From Populus alba (Eukaryota; Streptophyta; Magnoliopsida; Malpighiales; Salicaceae), in the NCBI RefSeq assembly GCF_005239225.2, contig NC_133301.1, positions 3,931,157-3,995,156 on the forward strand: 64,000 nt of DNA, read 5' to 3'. Every line of letters begins with the position of its first letter. Position 1 is the first letter of the stretch. The position numbers and the translations under genes were made by a program. Below the pieces are notes generated by a model. It made no database searches, was not told the origin of the DNA, and worked only from the letters and a program-made list of their open reading frames with translations. Positions 34,195 to 45,417 of this stretch are shown here, piece after piece.

Positions 34195-35266
34195 ATCACA
34201 GTGTCCGCACTAATGATTTAATCCAATGGCAGCCTTAAGATCTAGATAAATTCATTATCTTAACAACTAAGTTGTCTACTTATGTTGCTTTGATCGAATG
34301 TTCTCCCTAAGATTAATAACGTAGATCCGCTACAATTATTAAACTCAGTTGCTTCACAAGTTCATATACCATAGCTCCGGTCTTGATATCAAACTTAGCA
34401 ATAAATTGTCTATAATAATAACTTAGAGTCCGCTCTAGCAATTAAAATAAACAATCATAGGAAAAATAAGCATAGGTGAACAAACATATTCATCATATAA
34501 ACTGAAAAGAAAAGGTAAAATAGATCTCACAATTCTTAAAATCCGAAGGTTTCCGTGTCCTTGCAACCAAGAAAATGAGTTTAGTCTTGCATGTTTGTTG
34601 AACAACTAATCAAAAAGATGGAAGAATGCATGATTTAGGGTTTCTTAGAGTACGGGAGCTTTTTTCTCCTCTTGGGTGGCTGCCCCCCTTCTCTTTTCTC
34701 ATTCTTTTTATATGCTAGGAAACCCTAATCTCTATTTTACAAAATAGTCCTCCTTTAAGTAGACAATTTACATTTAAATAGTTTAAAAAATCATATCTCC
34801 CTCATATGACATCGTTTTTGGCTGAAATTTGGAGTGTTTATAGGCCTTTGAGTCAGGAATCCAAAACAATTGAGTTTGCATCAATTGGACTTTTGTAGCT
34901 CTAGATATGCAAGTCGGAATGACCGAAGGTCAACATTGACAGATTGCGAGATTTGACTTTGAAAGCTACGATTTCCATGCTCTTCCTTATTTAATTGTCT
35001 TGCCTTAGATTTCCAGAAAGGTATGGATGTTAGCTTTTTAATGCCACTGGAATCACTTTATTTCGACCTTTAGGGCTCACGTTCTGCACAAAACATCAAC
35101 TGAACGTCAAATCTACCAATTACCTTCAATTTACTCCTTTTTGCATCTTTCATCCAAAAGTGCCTTCAAAACATAAAACAAAGAATATCAAGGCATTTTA
35201 TATATAAAACATAGGCAAAACACTAGTTAAATGTGGGTGAAACTATCGAATAATATGGTTGCATCA
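34195..35266 (-). repeat. 3' LTR of the Athila-type element, truncated
   Basis: Matches 40383-41629 with few differences apart from a 175-bp gap. The U5 end (equivalent of 40020-40382) is missing at the junction with RT/RNase H sequence at 34194. The U3 start reads TGATGCAACCATATTATTCG on the minus strand at 35266. A TATA sequence (CATATAAAAAG, minus) lies near 34710. Confidence 0.75.
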
Positions 35267-35282
35267 AATATCCCCACACTTA
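35267..35282 (-). promoter_or_regulatory. Polypurine tract
   Basis: The minus strand reads AAGTGTGGGGATATT directly before the LTR start TGATGCAACC. This AAGTGTGGGG-type sequence is the usual plus-strand priming site of Athila-like elements. A second similar stretch lies near 36585-36600. Confidence 0.65.
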
Positions 35283-36782
35283 GCTCTTGCTCGTCCTCGA
35301 GAAAGGATAGGTAAAATCAAATCAAAGTTAAATTAAATCAAATCATTATGACCAATATCCTAATCTCCCATCAATATCCAAGAATATATGCATTATAAAC
35401 AAGAATAAAATCAAGAAGGATAAATAGTATAAATTTTCATGAATTTATTTACATGCAAACTTCAAAACTCAATTAATTGTCGGGATTTAAATGAAATCTA
35501 TGACATGCCAAAGTGATAGGTCCTCTCATTGATATACACTCCAACACTCACGTGTTTAAGGCTTATGTGTTTAAATCTCTCAAATTCAATCAATGAATAT
35601 GTTCTACCATAAGCTTGCTCTTCAATCTCATCTCCATTACTAACATATTACAAGCAATGCATGAATCAAAAGGTCTTATTTCCGGTTGTAATGGGGCTAA
35701 GGTTAAGGTGAGGTAAAAGAGAGTAAAAGAGAAGGTTCAAACCAAAGAAAGTAGAGCATTCTAAAAAATGATATTTCAAATAAGATATTCCATCAAAGCA
35801 CATAAATTTTCCATCTTTAATCACCAATGCTTAACTTTTTTTTGATTTCAAGCTCTTTCAACATAAAATCTTAAGAACATAAAGGAACACTTCTTTCTTT
35901 CTTTCTTTCTTTGTTTTGTTTTGTTTTTTTTTCTTTTCTTTTTTTTTGTTTTTCACCTTTGGCAACTTGCCTATATTTTCATCAAGCATCACTTCTTCTT
36001 TCTTTTCACATAATTTCCAACCATAATTCCATAAGATATCACAAGTATATGCTCTACTAATCCTTGACCAGGGGAAAAGAAAAACATATAAAAAGTTAAG
36101 GCTTATACATGGATAAAGCAAAGAAAAGATAAACATGCTCAAAAGAGGCTCACTAAGGATAATATGCTTTAGGTTGGGTTTTTGGCTCAAATGGTTAAAA
36201 TTCCTAATGCCTTTATCATCTTCATGTATATATGTAATGCGAATGTAATCTCAACAAGATATGAAGCAAGTTCTAGAGATACATATCATTGAAAGAATGC
36301 ACACTCAAAGAATATAATGTTGAAGGCTCAAAAGCTTACATTGGTATAACACTATAAAGTCAACATGGCATATTCTCAAAGTCAATCCCTAAACCAATTA
36401 AACCTTAAAATTTGCATGCATACTCCTTCATTTGATTTATATCTTCGTCTATCTCAATTAATTCTCATATATAATACTGATATTCTCAAAAACCAATGGG
36501 AGTTAAAAAGATCAAACACAATTTTTTTTTTTTAAGAATAACAAAGAAAATTAAAATAAAAAAACCAAAATTTTCCCAATACCCCTACACTTAAAACACA
36601 ACATTGTCCTCAATGTTGAAATAAAAGCAAAGGAACATAAGAGAATGACAAAAAATAAATTAAAATGCGAAAAAAAAATAAAAGATAAGGAAAAACAAAG
36701 CAAATCTGATTTTTTTTTTTGTGCTGGGTTGCCTCCCAGTAAGCGCTTTTGTTTTATGTCATTGGCTTGACATGTGGCATGC
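35283..36782 (-). other. 3' non-coding region of the Athila-type element
   Basis: About 1.5 kb without a conserved frame. Contains CTTT repeats at about 35890-35915 with T-rich tracts to 35955, and near 36590 an AGGACAATGTTGTGTTTTAAG-like block that often follows pol in this clade. No env-like frame is evident. Confidence 0.5.
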
Positions 36783-37427
36783 TCACTCTTCATAGATTGG
36801 TTCAGCTAACTCTTCAAAAGCGGTGAGTTCTGCCGTCCAACCTTCATAGAAAGGTTTCAAACGATGCTCATTGACCTTGAGTACTTTGTTGGTTTCTAAA
36901 CTTGTAATTTCAACTGCACCATAAGGAAAAACATTAGAAACAACAAAGGGTCCAATCCAATGGGAGCGCAACTTTCCAGGAAAAAATTTCAAACGCGAAT
37001 GATAAAGAAGGACTTTGTCCCCAACATTAAATACTTTTCTTATAATCATTCGATCATGGAGACTCTTAGTCTTTTCTTTGTAAATCCTTGCATTCTCATA
37101 AGCATCATTTTGTATTTCTTCCAACGTAATTCCAATCTTTTTGGGCACCAAAAGGATAGGCGCCACCCAATCACTGTTCGTGATGGGGTGAATGACTCCT
37201 GCATCATTGAGGATAATTTGCAAAGCTTGCAAATCCAATGCAGATTCATGCATGGTTTGGGGTACACATATATGCCTCTCCATCTCTTCTATCTCGGTAA
37301 CATCATAGCCATAGCTCAAAGCTACTCTTAATCCATCCTCACAATCAAAATCAAAAACTTGTTGCACACACTTATCAACTTGGTTATAGCATGTGATAGA
37401 ATAAACATTGCTATAAGGATATTTCAT
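36783..37427 (-). pseudogene. Deleted Athila pol: RT N-terminus joined to integrase C-terminus
   Basis: This 214-aa open segment continues in frame from the protease. Residues 1-70 are the protease-RT linker. Residues about 70-100 are the RT start ([17 protein letters not shown], then LLVPKKIG). Directly after that the protein switches to the integrase C-terminal region ([59 protein letters not shown]). The RT catalytic motif, RNase H and integrase core are therefore absent through a clean in-frame deletion. It is separated from the upstream frame by one TGA at about 37461. Without RT or integrase it could only be mobilised in trans. The end at 36783 is a normal polyprotein-type stop. Confidence 0.85.
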
Positions 37428-37460
37428 TGCATCATGAAAATTAAATTCAATCTTTTCATC

Positions 37461-39032
37461 TCATACTTTCATAGACAAAGTATCCTTACCACAATCAATT
37501 TTTATGTTGGCAGTTTTCAAGAATTGTCTCCCAAACAATATAGGAGTACTGTTTAATGAATCATAAGAATCATGTTCCATATCAAAAATATAAAAGTCGC
37601 ATGAAATGACCAAACTATCAATCTTGACTAGGACATCTTCTATCACACCAAGTGGGTAAACAAAACTACAATCCGCAAGTTGTATTACAATGCTAGTTTT
37701 ATTCAAAGGCTCAAGACTAAGAGAATCATAAACATGTTTGGGCATAACACTAATGGATGCACCTAAATCACACAAGGCCCTTTTGAAACTAGCATTACCA
37801 ATAACACATGGGATAGTAAACGCACCTTGGTCTTTTTGCTTCAAAGGCATATTCTTTTGAACAACAGCAAATACAACTTCACCCATACTTACCATTTCAT
37901 GACCTTTCAGTTTGAAAGCTCTCTTGGTAGTACACAACTCCTTCAAGAATTTTGCATACTTGGGAATTTGCTTGATAGCATCAAGTAAAGGAATGTTGAG
38001 TTCCACTTTCTTGAAAACCTCTAAAATCTCTTTTTCTTTGTCCTCTTTCTTTGACCTAGAAGAACTCATAGGAAAGGGTGGAATTGTTTTAAAACTGGAA
38101 TTCATTGAGTGAGGAGTTACCTTTGGAGTGGTGGTCGATGTTTCAGTGTTTAGAGGAGAAGGAGGATGTTCCTTCTTTGTACTCAATTCAGTTTCTATCT
38201 CTTCTTCTTCCTCCATCTCAATTTTTTTTAACCTTTTCTCTTCAAGTTCTTTCCCACTTCGCAGCATGATCGCACTAACATTCTCTTTTGGATTCAATGC
38301 TTGGGAGGGCAATTTTCCATTCATTTGTGCTTCCAATTTCCCCACACTTGAAGCTACTTGCCCCATTTGCTTCTCCAAGTTGTGAATACTTGACCTTGTT
38401 TCCTGTTGAAAAGACATGACATTTTGTTGCAAAGTCACAGTGTTAGAAGCCCAAGTTTTCATCATCTCACGAAGATCATCATTGGATGAAGACCCCATAA
38501 CATTGGAGTTTGTGAATGGAGGGGGCTGTCTTGCTTGATAATTCTGTTGGGATTGAAATCCATTGGGATGGAATTGTCGGCCTTGATTGCCTTGTTGAGG
38601 TTGGTTCCCATACCATAGGTTAGGATGATCTCTCCATCCAGGATTGTACGTGTGGGAAAAAGGATCATACTTATGCTGAGGCTGTCCATTAAATGCTCCA
38701 TCAACTGCATTAGCATGTTCAATGTAATCTTCTTGCATTGTTGGGCACATATATGAAGTATGTCCTTGTAAGGAGCATATGCTACAAGCTTTCACCTGTT
38801 GTACATTGCCACAAGCCAAAGAACGCACAAGAGAAGTAAGATCATTAACTTTATTCTCAATGTTAGAAATACTTACCTCATTTACTCGTTTGTTTACGAA
38901 GTCTCTACGAGTGCCAAACTGTTTCGAGTTGGCTGCCATGTTTGAGATCAATTGGCGTACAGCCTTGAGTGTTTTATCTACTAATGCCCCTCCACTTGCA
39001 GCATCAATGATACTACGATCAGTAGGCATCAA
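37461..39032 (-). CDS. Athila-type Gag C-terminal region and aspartic protease
   Basis: This 523-aa segment is the middle of the Gag-protease polyprotein. Residues 1-80 finish the Gag capsid (SIIDAASGGALVDKT, MAANSKQFGTR, VNEVSISNIE). The CCHC zinc knuckle CSICSLQGHTSYMC follows at about residues 82-95. A Gln/Pro/Asn-rich linker runs from 110 to 200, then a coiled-coil and Glu/Lys-rich stretch to about 320. The aspartic protease domain starts near residue 390; its active-site block is CDLGASISVMP (D-L-G-A in place of D-T/S-G), and the flap and C-terminal Asp-rich region (PILFGRQFLKTANIKIDCG) complete the fold. The protease would cut Gag-Pol in the particle. The segment is open throughout but lacks its true N-terminus, which lies upstream across one TGA. 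Confidence 0.85.
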   Translation of the reverse strand: MMPTDRSIIDAASGGALVDKTLKAVRQLISNMAANSKQFGTRRDFVNKRVNEVSISNIENKVNDLTSLVRSLACGNVQQVKACSICSLQGHTSYMCPTMQEDYIEHANAVDGAFNGQPQHKYDPFSHTYNPGWRDHPNLWYGNQPQQGNQGRQFHPNGFQSQQNYQARQPPPFTNSNVMGSSSNDDLREMMKTWASNTVTLQQNVMSFQQETRSSIHNLEKQMGQVASSVGKLEAQMNGKLPSQALNPKENVSAIMLRSGKELEEKRLKKIEMEEEEEIETELSTKKEHPPSPLNTETSTTTPKVTPHSMNSSFKTIPPFPMSSSRSKKEDKEKEILEVFKKVELNIPLLDAIKQIPKYAKFLKELCTTKRAFKLKGHEMVSMGEVVFAVVQKNMPLKQKDQGAFTIPCVIGNASFKRALCDLGASISVMPKHVYDSLSLEPLNKTSIVIQLADCSFVYPLGVIEDVLVKIDSLVISCDFYIFDMEHDSYDSLNSTPILFGRQFLKTANIKIDCGKDTLSMKV

Positions 39033-39083
39033 TCCTTCATAGAAATATTGAATGAGTAATTGATCAGGTATTTGATGATGAGG

Positions 39084-39644
39084 TCATTGAATACACAGTT
39101 GCTCAAATATTTCCCAATACTCGAAAAGTGTCTCTCCATGAGATTGTCGAATCCCACATATTTCTTTTCTTATGTTGGCAACTCGAGATGCTGGGAAATA
39201 CTTCTCAAGGAAGATCTTTTTCATGTCATTCCAAGTTCCAATTGAACCTGGGAGAATGGAGAAAAGCCATACCTTTGCTTCCCCTTTTAAAGAGAAAGGG
39301 AAAGCTTTCAACTTAACTTGTTCTTCGTCAACTCCATTCGGTTTCATGCCAACACAAACCATAAGGAACTCCTTGAGATGAGTATGAGGATTTTCTCTTG
39401 CAAGACCATTAAATGTTGGTAGCAAATGTATAAAACCAGATTTAAGCTCAAAGTTTACACTATTGTCGATGTTTATGCACAATGGCTGATTTTCCACGTT
39501 AGGAGCAGCAAGCTCCTTGAGTGTTTGTTGTCGTGCATTAGCCATGGTGTTGAGGCTAGCTTCCTTTCGTAACTTGCGTAAAGTTTTTTCTATTTCAAGA
39601 TCTAACTGCACTTGATTTTGATTAGTAGAACAGGTTACTGGCAT
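39084..39644 (-). CDS. Athila-type Gag N-terminal region
   Basis: This 186-aa frame starts at a true ATG (39644) and carries the retrotransposon Gag domain. Landmarks are LKELAAPNVENQPLCI, FELKSGFIHLLPTFNGLA, HLKEFLMVC, LKAFPFSLKGEAKVWLF, TWNDMKKIFLEKYFPASR and ETLFEYWEIFEQLC. It stops at TGA (39084-39086), but the same frame continues for 17 codons (PHHQIPDQLLIQYFYEGL) into the next open segment, so this is one protein with a single nonsense codon, probably in place of a Cys codon. Gag forms the cytoplasmic particle and binds element RNA. The start is 347 nt from the primer site. Confidence 0.85.
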   Translation of the reverse strand: MPVTCSTNQNQVQLDLEIEKTLRKLRKEASLNTMANARQQTLKELAAPNVENQPLCINIDNSVNFELKSGFIHLLPTFNGLARENPHTHLKEFLMVCVGMKPNGVDEEQVKLKAFPFSLKGEAKVWLFSILPGSIGTWNDMKKIFLEKYFPASRVANIRKEICGIRQSHGETLFEYWEIFEQLCIQ

Positions 39645-39990
39645 AAAGCATCAAGAAAACTCAAAAGAAACCAACCACGCAAGAGATCGAAAACAATGCA
39701 AATTGTATGAAAATCTTACGTTAGAAAACTAAAACTACCTCAAAACCCTAGAAAACAGCGGAATTTGGCCTTGATAGAGTGCGGCTAGTGGTTTACAACT
39801 AGTCCTTTTTAGAACGTCGTTTTCCTTCAAGAAACAAAAGGTCAAAACCTAATTTCACCAAAAAATCTGTTTTGAACAGTATCGCCGCAAGCAAAAATTC
39901 TGTTTCTTTTTTTTTTCTTTCAGAAATATAAATAACAATCACAGCAACTAAAAATAATAGTGAAAGCACAAGAATCAACTAAAATTACTT
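39645..39990 (-). other. Leader between primer site and gag
   Basis: About 350 bp, non-coding. Carries a T/C-rich tract at 39902-39922. No further signals. Confidence 0.45.
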
Positions 39991-40010
39991 CCCCAACAAC
40001 GGCGCCAAAA
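39991..40010 (-). promoter_or_regulatory. Primer-binding site, tRNA-Asp type
   Basis: The minus strand reads TTTTGGCGCCGTTGTTGGGG, complementary to the 3' end of tRNA-Asp (with one or two changes). It lies 10 nt inside the LTR terminus, as usual in Athila-type elements. Confidence 0.75.
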
Positions 40011-40019
40011 TTTTAGCGA

Positions 40020-41629
40020 TGTCGCGGTCGCACAAATTAATTACCCTAGCTTCAAACACAACACACAAGATAGTATAGAGCAAGCAAGGGGTCGATCCCA
40101 CGAGGAAGATTTAGTTCAGATTTTTATGCTATACGTTATGCAATTTGAGGGGGTTGGATGTTATATAGGCTAAAGAAAAATAAAACAGAAAACTATCAAA
40201 CAAAATTTAATAAAATCAAAAAATTATCAAGAGAACAAACCTTGGTCGCAATCACACATCCACCTATAGAAATCAGAACTGATCCTTGAAATGAAATTCC
40301 AGTTTATATTCCGAATTTTTATCTTTTCTTAACGTTGGTTAATTAACGGATCCGCCGTATAACTAACCCTAACCAACAAATAATCACAGTGTCCGCACTA
40401 ATGATTTAATCCAATGGCAGCCTTAAGATCTAGATAAATTCATTATCTTAACAACTAAGTTGTCTGCTTATGTTGCTTTGATCGAATGTTCTCCCTAAGA
40501 TTAATAACGTAGATCCGCTACAATTATTAAACTCAGTTGCTTCACAAGTTCATATACCGCAGCTCCGGTCTTGATATCAAACTTAGCAATAAATTGTCTA
40601 TAATAATAACTTAGAGTCCGCTCTAGCAATTAAAATAAACAATCATAGAAAAAATAAGCATAGGAGAACAAACATATTCATCATATAAACTGAAAAGAAA
40701 AGGTAAAATAGATCTCACAGTTCTTGAAATCCGAAGGTTTCCGTGTCCTTGCAACCAAGAAAATAAGTTTAGCCTCACATGTTTGTTGAACAACTAATCA
40801 AAAAGATGGAAGAATGCATGATTTAAGGTTTCTTAGAGTAGAGGGGCGTTTTTCTCCTCTTGGGTGGCTGCCCCCTTCTCTTCTCTCATTCTATTTATAT
40901 GCTAGGAAACCCTAATCTCTATTTTACAAAATAGTCCTCCTTTAAGTAGACAATTTACATTTAAATAGTTCAATAACTATTTTCCTAAAAAAGGAGAAAT
41001 AGCTTTGCATGAAATCTTCAAACTTTGACTTAGAGGAGCTACATTGCTGAAATAAAAACTTGGATGTCGGTTTAGATGCTTCGGAATGTAATCTGGACTC
41101 GTTTCTTCACGAAACCTGTTTGCTGGCAGAATTCAGTTGTCATCTTTAAAAAATCATATCTCCCTCATATGACATCGTTTTTTGCTGACATTTGGAGTGT
41201 TTATAGGCCTTTGATTCAGGAATCCAAAATAATTGAGTTTGCATCAATTGGACTTTTGTAGCTCTAGATATGCAAGTCGGAATGACCGAAGGTCAACATT
41301 GACAGATTACGAGATTTGACTTTGAAATCTACAATTCCCATGCTCTTCCTTATTTTATTGTCTTGCCATAGATGTTCAGAAAGGTATGGATGTTAGCTTT
41401 TTAATGCCACTGCAATCACTTCATTTCGACCTTTAGAGCTCACGTTCTGCACAAAACATCGACTGAACGTTAAATCTGCCAATTACCTTCAATTTACTCC
41501 TTTTTGCATCTTTCATCCAAAAGTGCCTTCAAAACATAAAACAAAGAATATCAAGGCATTTTATATATAAAACATAGGCAAAACACTAGTTAAATGTGGG
41601 TGAAACTATCGAATAATATGGTTGCATCA
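40020..41629 (-). repeat. 5' LTR of the Athila-type element
   Basis: 1610 bp, TG...CA bounded: minus-strand start TGATGCAACCATATTATTCG at 41629 and end GTGCGACCGCGACA at 40020. Compared with the 3' LTR it retains about 175 bp (40971-41146) that the other copy lacks. Confidence 0.8.
40891..40900 (-). promoter_or_regulatory. TATA box of the Athila-type LTR
   Basis: The minus strand reads CTAGCATATAAATAGAATG, a strong TATA box about 730 bp from the LTR start. Transcription toward gag would begin near 40865. Confidence 0.6.
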
Positions 41630-41775
41630 AGGTTTTATCTGAAAAACACATCAACAAGTATGGAAGTCTAAAAAGGAAGCAAAATGAAGACTTAGTTTAA
41701 GTATTTATTTTTAGTGCTCACTATAAATTTTTATGTTTTACTTAATAATAGAAATTAAAATGAATGCCCACACTT

Positions 41776-42153
41776 CACTTTGTAAGAATTTAAAAAAATT
41801 GATAAAACGGTTCTAAGAATTCACCAGGATTAAAATTGTCAAAACAAGAATTATACATAAACAGGTTGACTGTTTGGTAATACCAAATGAATTGGTCAAC
41901 CTCTTGTTCATTTATGATGAATACCTAAGAATTTTGTTTGTAGTTGTTGTTGATTTTACAAGGCACTTTGTAAGAATTTAAAAAAAAATTGATAAAACGG
42001 TTCTATGAATTCACTAGGATTAAAATTGCCAAAACAAGAATTATACATAAATAGGTTGACCGTTTGGTAATACCAAATGAATTGGTCAACTGCTTGTTCA
42101 TTTTTTATGAATACCTAAAAATTTTGTTTATGGTTGTTGGTGATTTTACAAGG
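41776..42153. repeat. Direct tandem duplication, unit about 188 bp
   Basis: 41776-41963 and 41964-42153 are nearly identical, both starting CACTTTGTAAGAATT and ending GATTTTACAAGG. The copies differ at roughly ten positions. The duplication lies between the Athila-type LTR and the copia integrase remnant. Confidence 0.85.
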
Positions 42154-44108
42154 TAAACATGAGTTTTGTTTTTAAAATCAAAAGATGAAACTATTTATGA
42201 ATTTGGAAAGTTTTCAAAGGTTAAAAATGAAAAAAGGTTTTTCAATCATAAACAAAAGGAGTGATCATGATGGTGAATTTATTAGTGATTTGTTTGAATC
42301 ATTTTGTGAAGAAAAAGGATACCACTATAACTTTTCAACACCTAGAACTCCCCAACAAAATGTTTTTTGGTGGAAGCCGTAAACACCTATTGCTATGTTT
42401 TAAATCATGTTACTTTAAGACAAGAGTTTAAAAAAAAAAAAAAGATTTCTTATGAGCTTTGGAAAGGGAGGAAACCTAACATCTTATATTTCAAAGTTTT
42501 TTATTCAAAATGTTTTATTCTTAACATCAAAGACAACTTAGACAAATTTGATTTAAAACCCAATATTGGAATTTTCCTTGGTTTTTCCTCCTCAAGCAAA
42601 GCATATAGAGTTTATAATAATAGAATACTTTGTCTTGAAGAATCCATGCATATTGATAAATTGTTGAGATTTTAGATGACATTAATAAAAGTGTTAAACA
42701 TTTAATTCTTAATGACAAGACCATTATAGAGGACAATATTAAAAGAATGGATAAAGACGAACCAAGCACAACAATCAACAATAGATGGTATATAACTATT
42801 TTGTTCTTCCAAAAAAGCTAAGGTATGTAAGCTCTCACCTTTCTATGTTAATCATTAACAATCCTTTTAAAGGTACTAAGACTAGAGCATCTCTCAAAAA
42901 TATAAGTGGTCATTTTATATTTGTTTTGCATATAGAGTTTAAATCATTTCTTGAAGCTAAAATGGATGATAATTAGATCTTAGTTATGCAAGATGAGCTA
43001 AACCAATTTGAAGCAAATATTATATGGGAACTGGTCCTTAGACCTATATATCAATCTATCATAGGAACAAAGTGGGTTTTTAGGAACAAAGTTAATGAAC
43101 ATGAGACAATGGTTAGAAACAAAGGTAAACTAGTTGTCAAAGGTTATAATCAAGTAGAAGGTGTTGATTATGATGAAACCTTCGCACTAGTAGTTAGACG
43201 AGAATCAATTAGAATTCTTTTACCTATACTTGTCATGCCAACTTTACACGTTTCTAAATAGATGTTAAAAGTGTATTTTTAAATGATTTTATCATGGAAG
43301 AAGTGTATGTTGAGCAACCTCAAGGTTTTGAAAATTTTCATTTTCTCAACAATGGTTTAAAGCTAAAAAAGGCCTTGTATGGTTTTTAACAAGCACCTAG
43401 AGTTTGGTATGATAGACTCAATACCTTTCTTATTGAAAACAGTTTTAACATTGGTAAAATTGATACCACCTTTTTTACAAAGAGAAAAGGAAAAGATGTA
43501 TTAATTATGCAAATGTATGTTTATAATTTAATATTTGGTGTCATTGATGAATGTCTTTGTAAGGTTTTTGCAAAGAGCATACAAGAAGAATTCAAAATGA
43601 GCATGATGGAAAAACTTAATTTCTTTATTGGATTGCAAATCAAACAAAAGGGATGACATATTCATGAACCAAAGCAAGTACATTAAGAATCTCTTAAAGA
43701 GATTTAGGATAGAACATATCAAGGAAGTCGATACACCTATGGGCACTTCTTCAAAGCTTGATATGGATGAAGATGGTGAGAACCTAAACATCACCAAATA
43801 TCAAGGTATGATTGACTCACTCTTGTACTTAATTGCAAGTAGACCTAATATTATGTTTTTGTGTTTGTCTATCTGCATGTTTTCAAACATGTCCTACAGA
43901 ATCCCATGTAACTGTTGTAAAACACATTTTTTGTTACATGCATGATACAATTGATTTAGGGTTGTGGTATCCAAAAGTAAGCGAGTTGAGTTCAATTAGT
44001 TATTCGAGTGATGACTTTACTGGGTGTAAAATTGATAGAAAAAGTAGTAATGGAACTTGTCTATTTAGGAAAGATTTCTGCCTCAACCAAGGAGAAGCAT
44101 TTCACTAA
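42154..44108 (+). pseudogene. SIRE/Maximus-like copia integrase, RT and RNase H
   Basis: The integrase core appears at 42185-42382 (SIINKRSDHDGEFISDLFE, FCEEKGYHYNFSTPRTPQQN). It then jumps at about 42362 to AEAVNTYCYVLNHV and YELWKGRKPNILYF (42367-42675), so roughly 25 codons were deleted. RT follows at 42986-43625: MQDELNQFEANIIWEL, GTKWVFRNKVNEHE, GVDYDETFALVV, EEVYVEQPQGFENF and ALYGF. The catalytic motif is YVYN (43516-43527), with both aspartates lost. After a frameshift, 43628-43945 carries MNQSKYIKNLLKRF and MGTSSKLDMDEDGE. A further shift gives the RNase H entry (DLGLWYPKVSELSSISYSS, CKIDRKSSNGTCLF) to 44108. Several stops and shifts make it inactive. Gag and protease are not seen upstream. 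Confidence 0.8.
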
Positions 44109-45417
44109 AGAAAAAAAAAGAAACTAAGGTTCATAATATGAAGTTAATTACAAAGGCGAGAGAAAGAGCTACCAAAACAAAGACATCTAAATATCACTCG
44201 TCCCGAAGATTGAGCTACTGTGTCACTAAGCCAAGACTGGTCTATTTGTGACCGTAACTGACTAGTGGAAAGGTGCCCTTATTAAGGAATTCATAGGAGA
44301 GGGATAGTTGAAAGATTCCAGAAATTCTAATCGATGATTGCTAAGCGTTTAGCCCTTTTATATGTCACCTTGCGAGCATAAGGTCTTGTCTTTTTTTTTT
44401 TTTAGGATTTCAATGAAATATTGAATTTTTCCTTCAATTGTGTCTCTTCCTTTGATTTACACCCAAAATATCCTGAAAGGGGCTATCTCTAAAAACTCAT
44501 GAATACACTTTTGAAGCCTCATGTGATTTCATAGACACAATTCATCTCTTTTACCAAAGTTAGTTTCCCCATTGGACTTTTGAAAAATTGAACTGCATTT
44601 TGATTTCAAAAAATAATAATAATTTGATATTTGTTTAAAATGATATTTATGACATTGTACTTGCAGAATGACATATGGTTCAAGCAACTCCTTCATTGAG
44701 GTGACTAAAATCTAAACCAAAGTGCACAAATAAAAAATGAACTTTCACCCTCGCCCCGTGACTCTTGAACCAAGTGTAAATAATGGTATGTACTGAACTC
44801 ATTACTCGTAGACTCGTGAAATGCATCTCTTTGCAAAGACTAAACCATCACAATGGACAAGGCCAAAGTTTATTGATCTTAATCACATGCGTTTGAAATG
44901 AGGAAAGGCTATTTTTGTTATTCCTTTCACATTCTAAAAAATATATCCCTTGTGGTCCCTCTTTGAGCCTGAATAATTTTTCTTTCATGAAAAATCCCGA
45001 CTAGAAACACCTACACTAGGGGCAAGTGAGAAACTTTGAGACATTGGACAATGAAGATTAAGAAGATTAAGACATTAGACATCAGAGATATCAAGTCGTC
45101 ATCTATCAAGTAAACAAGAAGATTAAGAAGAAATGGGGGCCTATATTTCAAATCAGGTAAAGATGCATGCATATCATCTAAACTTTGAAACATTGGACAA
45201 CGAGTTTTGCAAACTTCACAAGAGAAATCTCTAACGAGATCTATCAAATGGAAGGCCACCTTGAAATGGCCAAGTTTGAAATCGCTTTTGAAAATTTTTC
45301 ACCTTTGAGAAATTTTAACCTGGGAAGGCCGCCCACGAGAATTAAGCTGCAAAAAAAAATCTCCTTGTATTTTTCCACCACATTTTCTCAACCATCCAAG
45401 GTAATGAGTTTCCTAAC
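44109..45417 (+). other. Unassigned region, possibly Ogre-type internal DNA
   Basis: No conserved frame. T tracts at 44390-44405. Because 45418-47025 carries Ogre-type tandem repeats and an LTR end in plus orientation, this may be the pre-repeat non-coding part of such an element, but no motif proves it. Confidence 0.35.

Larger units (their letters stand above)
34195..41629 (-). mobile_element. Athila-type Ty3/gypsy element, internally deleted
   Basis: On the minus strand the order is 5' LTR (41629 to 40020), tRNA-Asp-type primer site, leader, gag, protease, a deleted pol, a 1.5 kb 3' non-coding region, a polypurine tract and a 3' LTR (35266 to 34195). The LTRs are visibly very similar. Gag-protease-pol is a single frame with two TGA codons. 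RT, RNase H and the integrase core are missing. It looks like a relatively young non-autonomous copy. Confidence 0.85.

Noticed and set aside
38128..38385. Plus-strand frames opposite the Athila-type gag-protease
   Set aside because: They are shadows of the coding strand and carry no domain.
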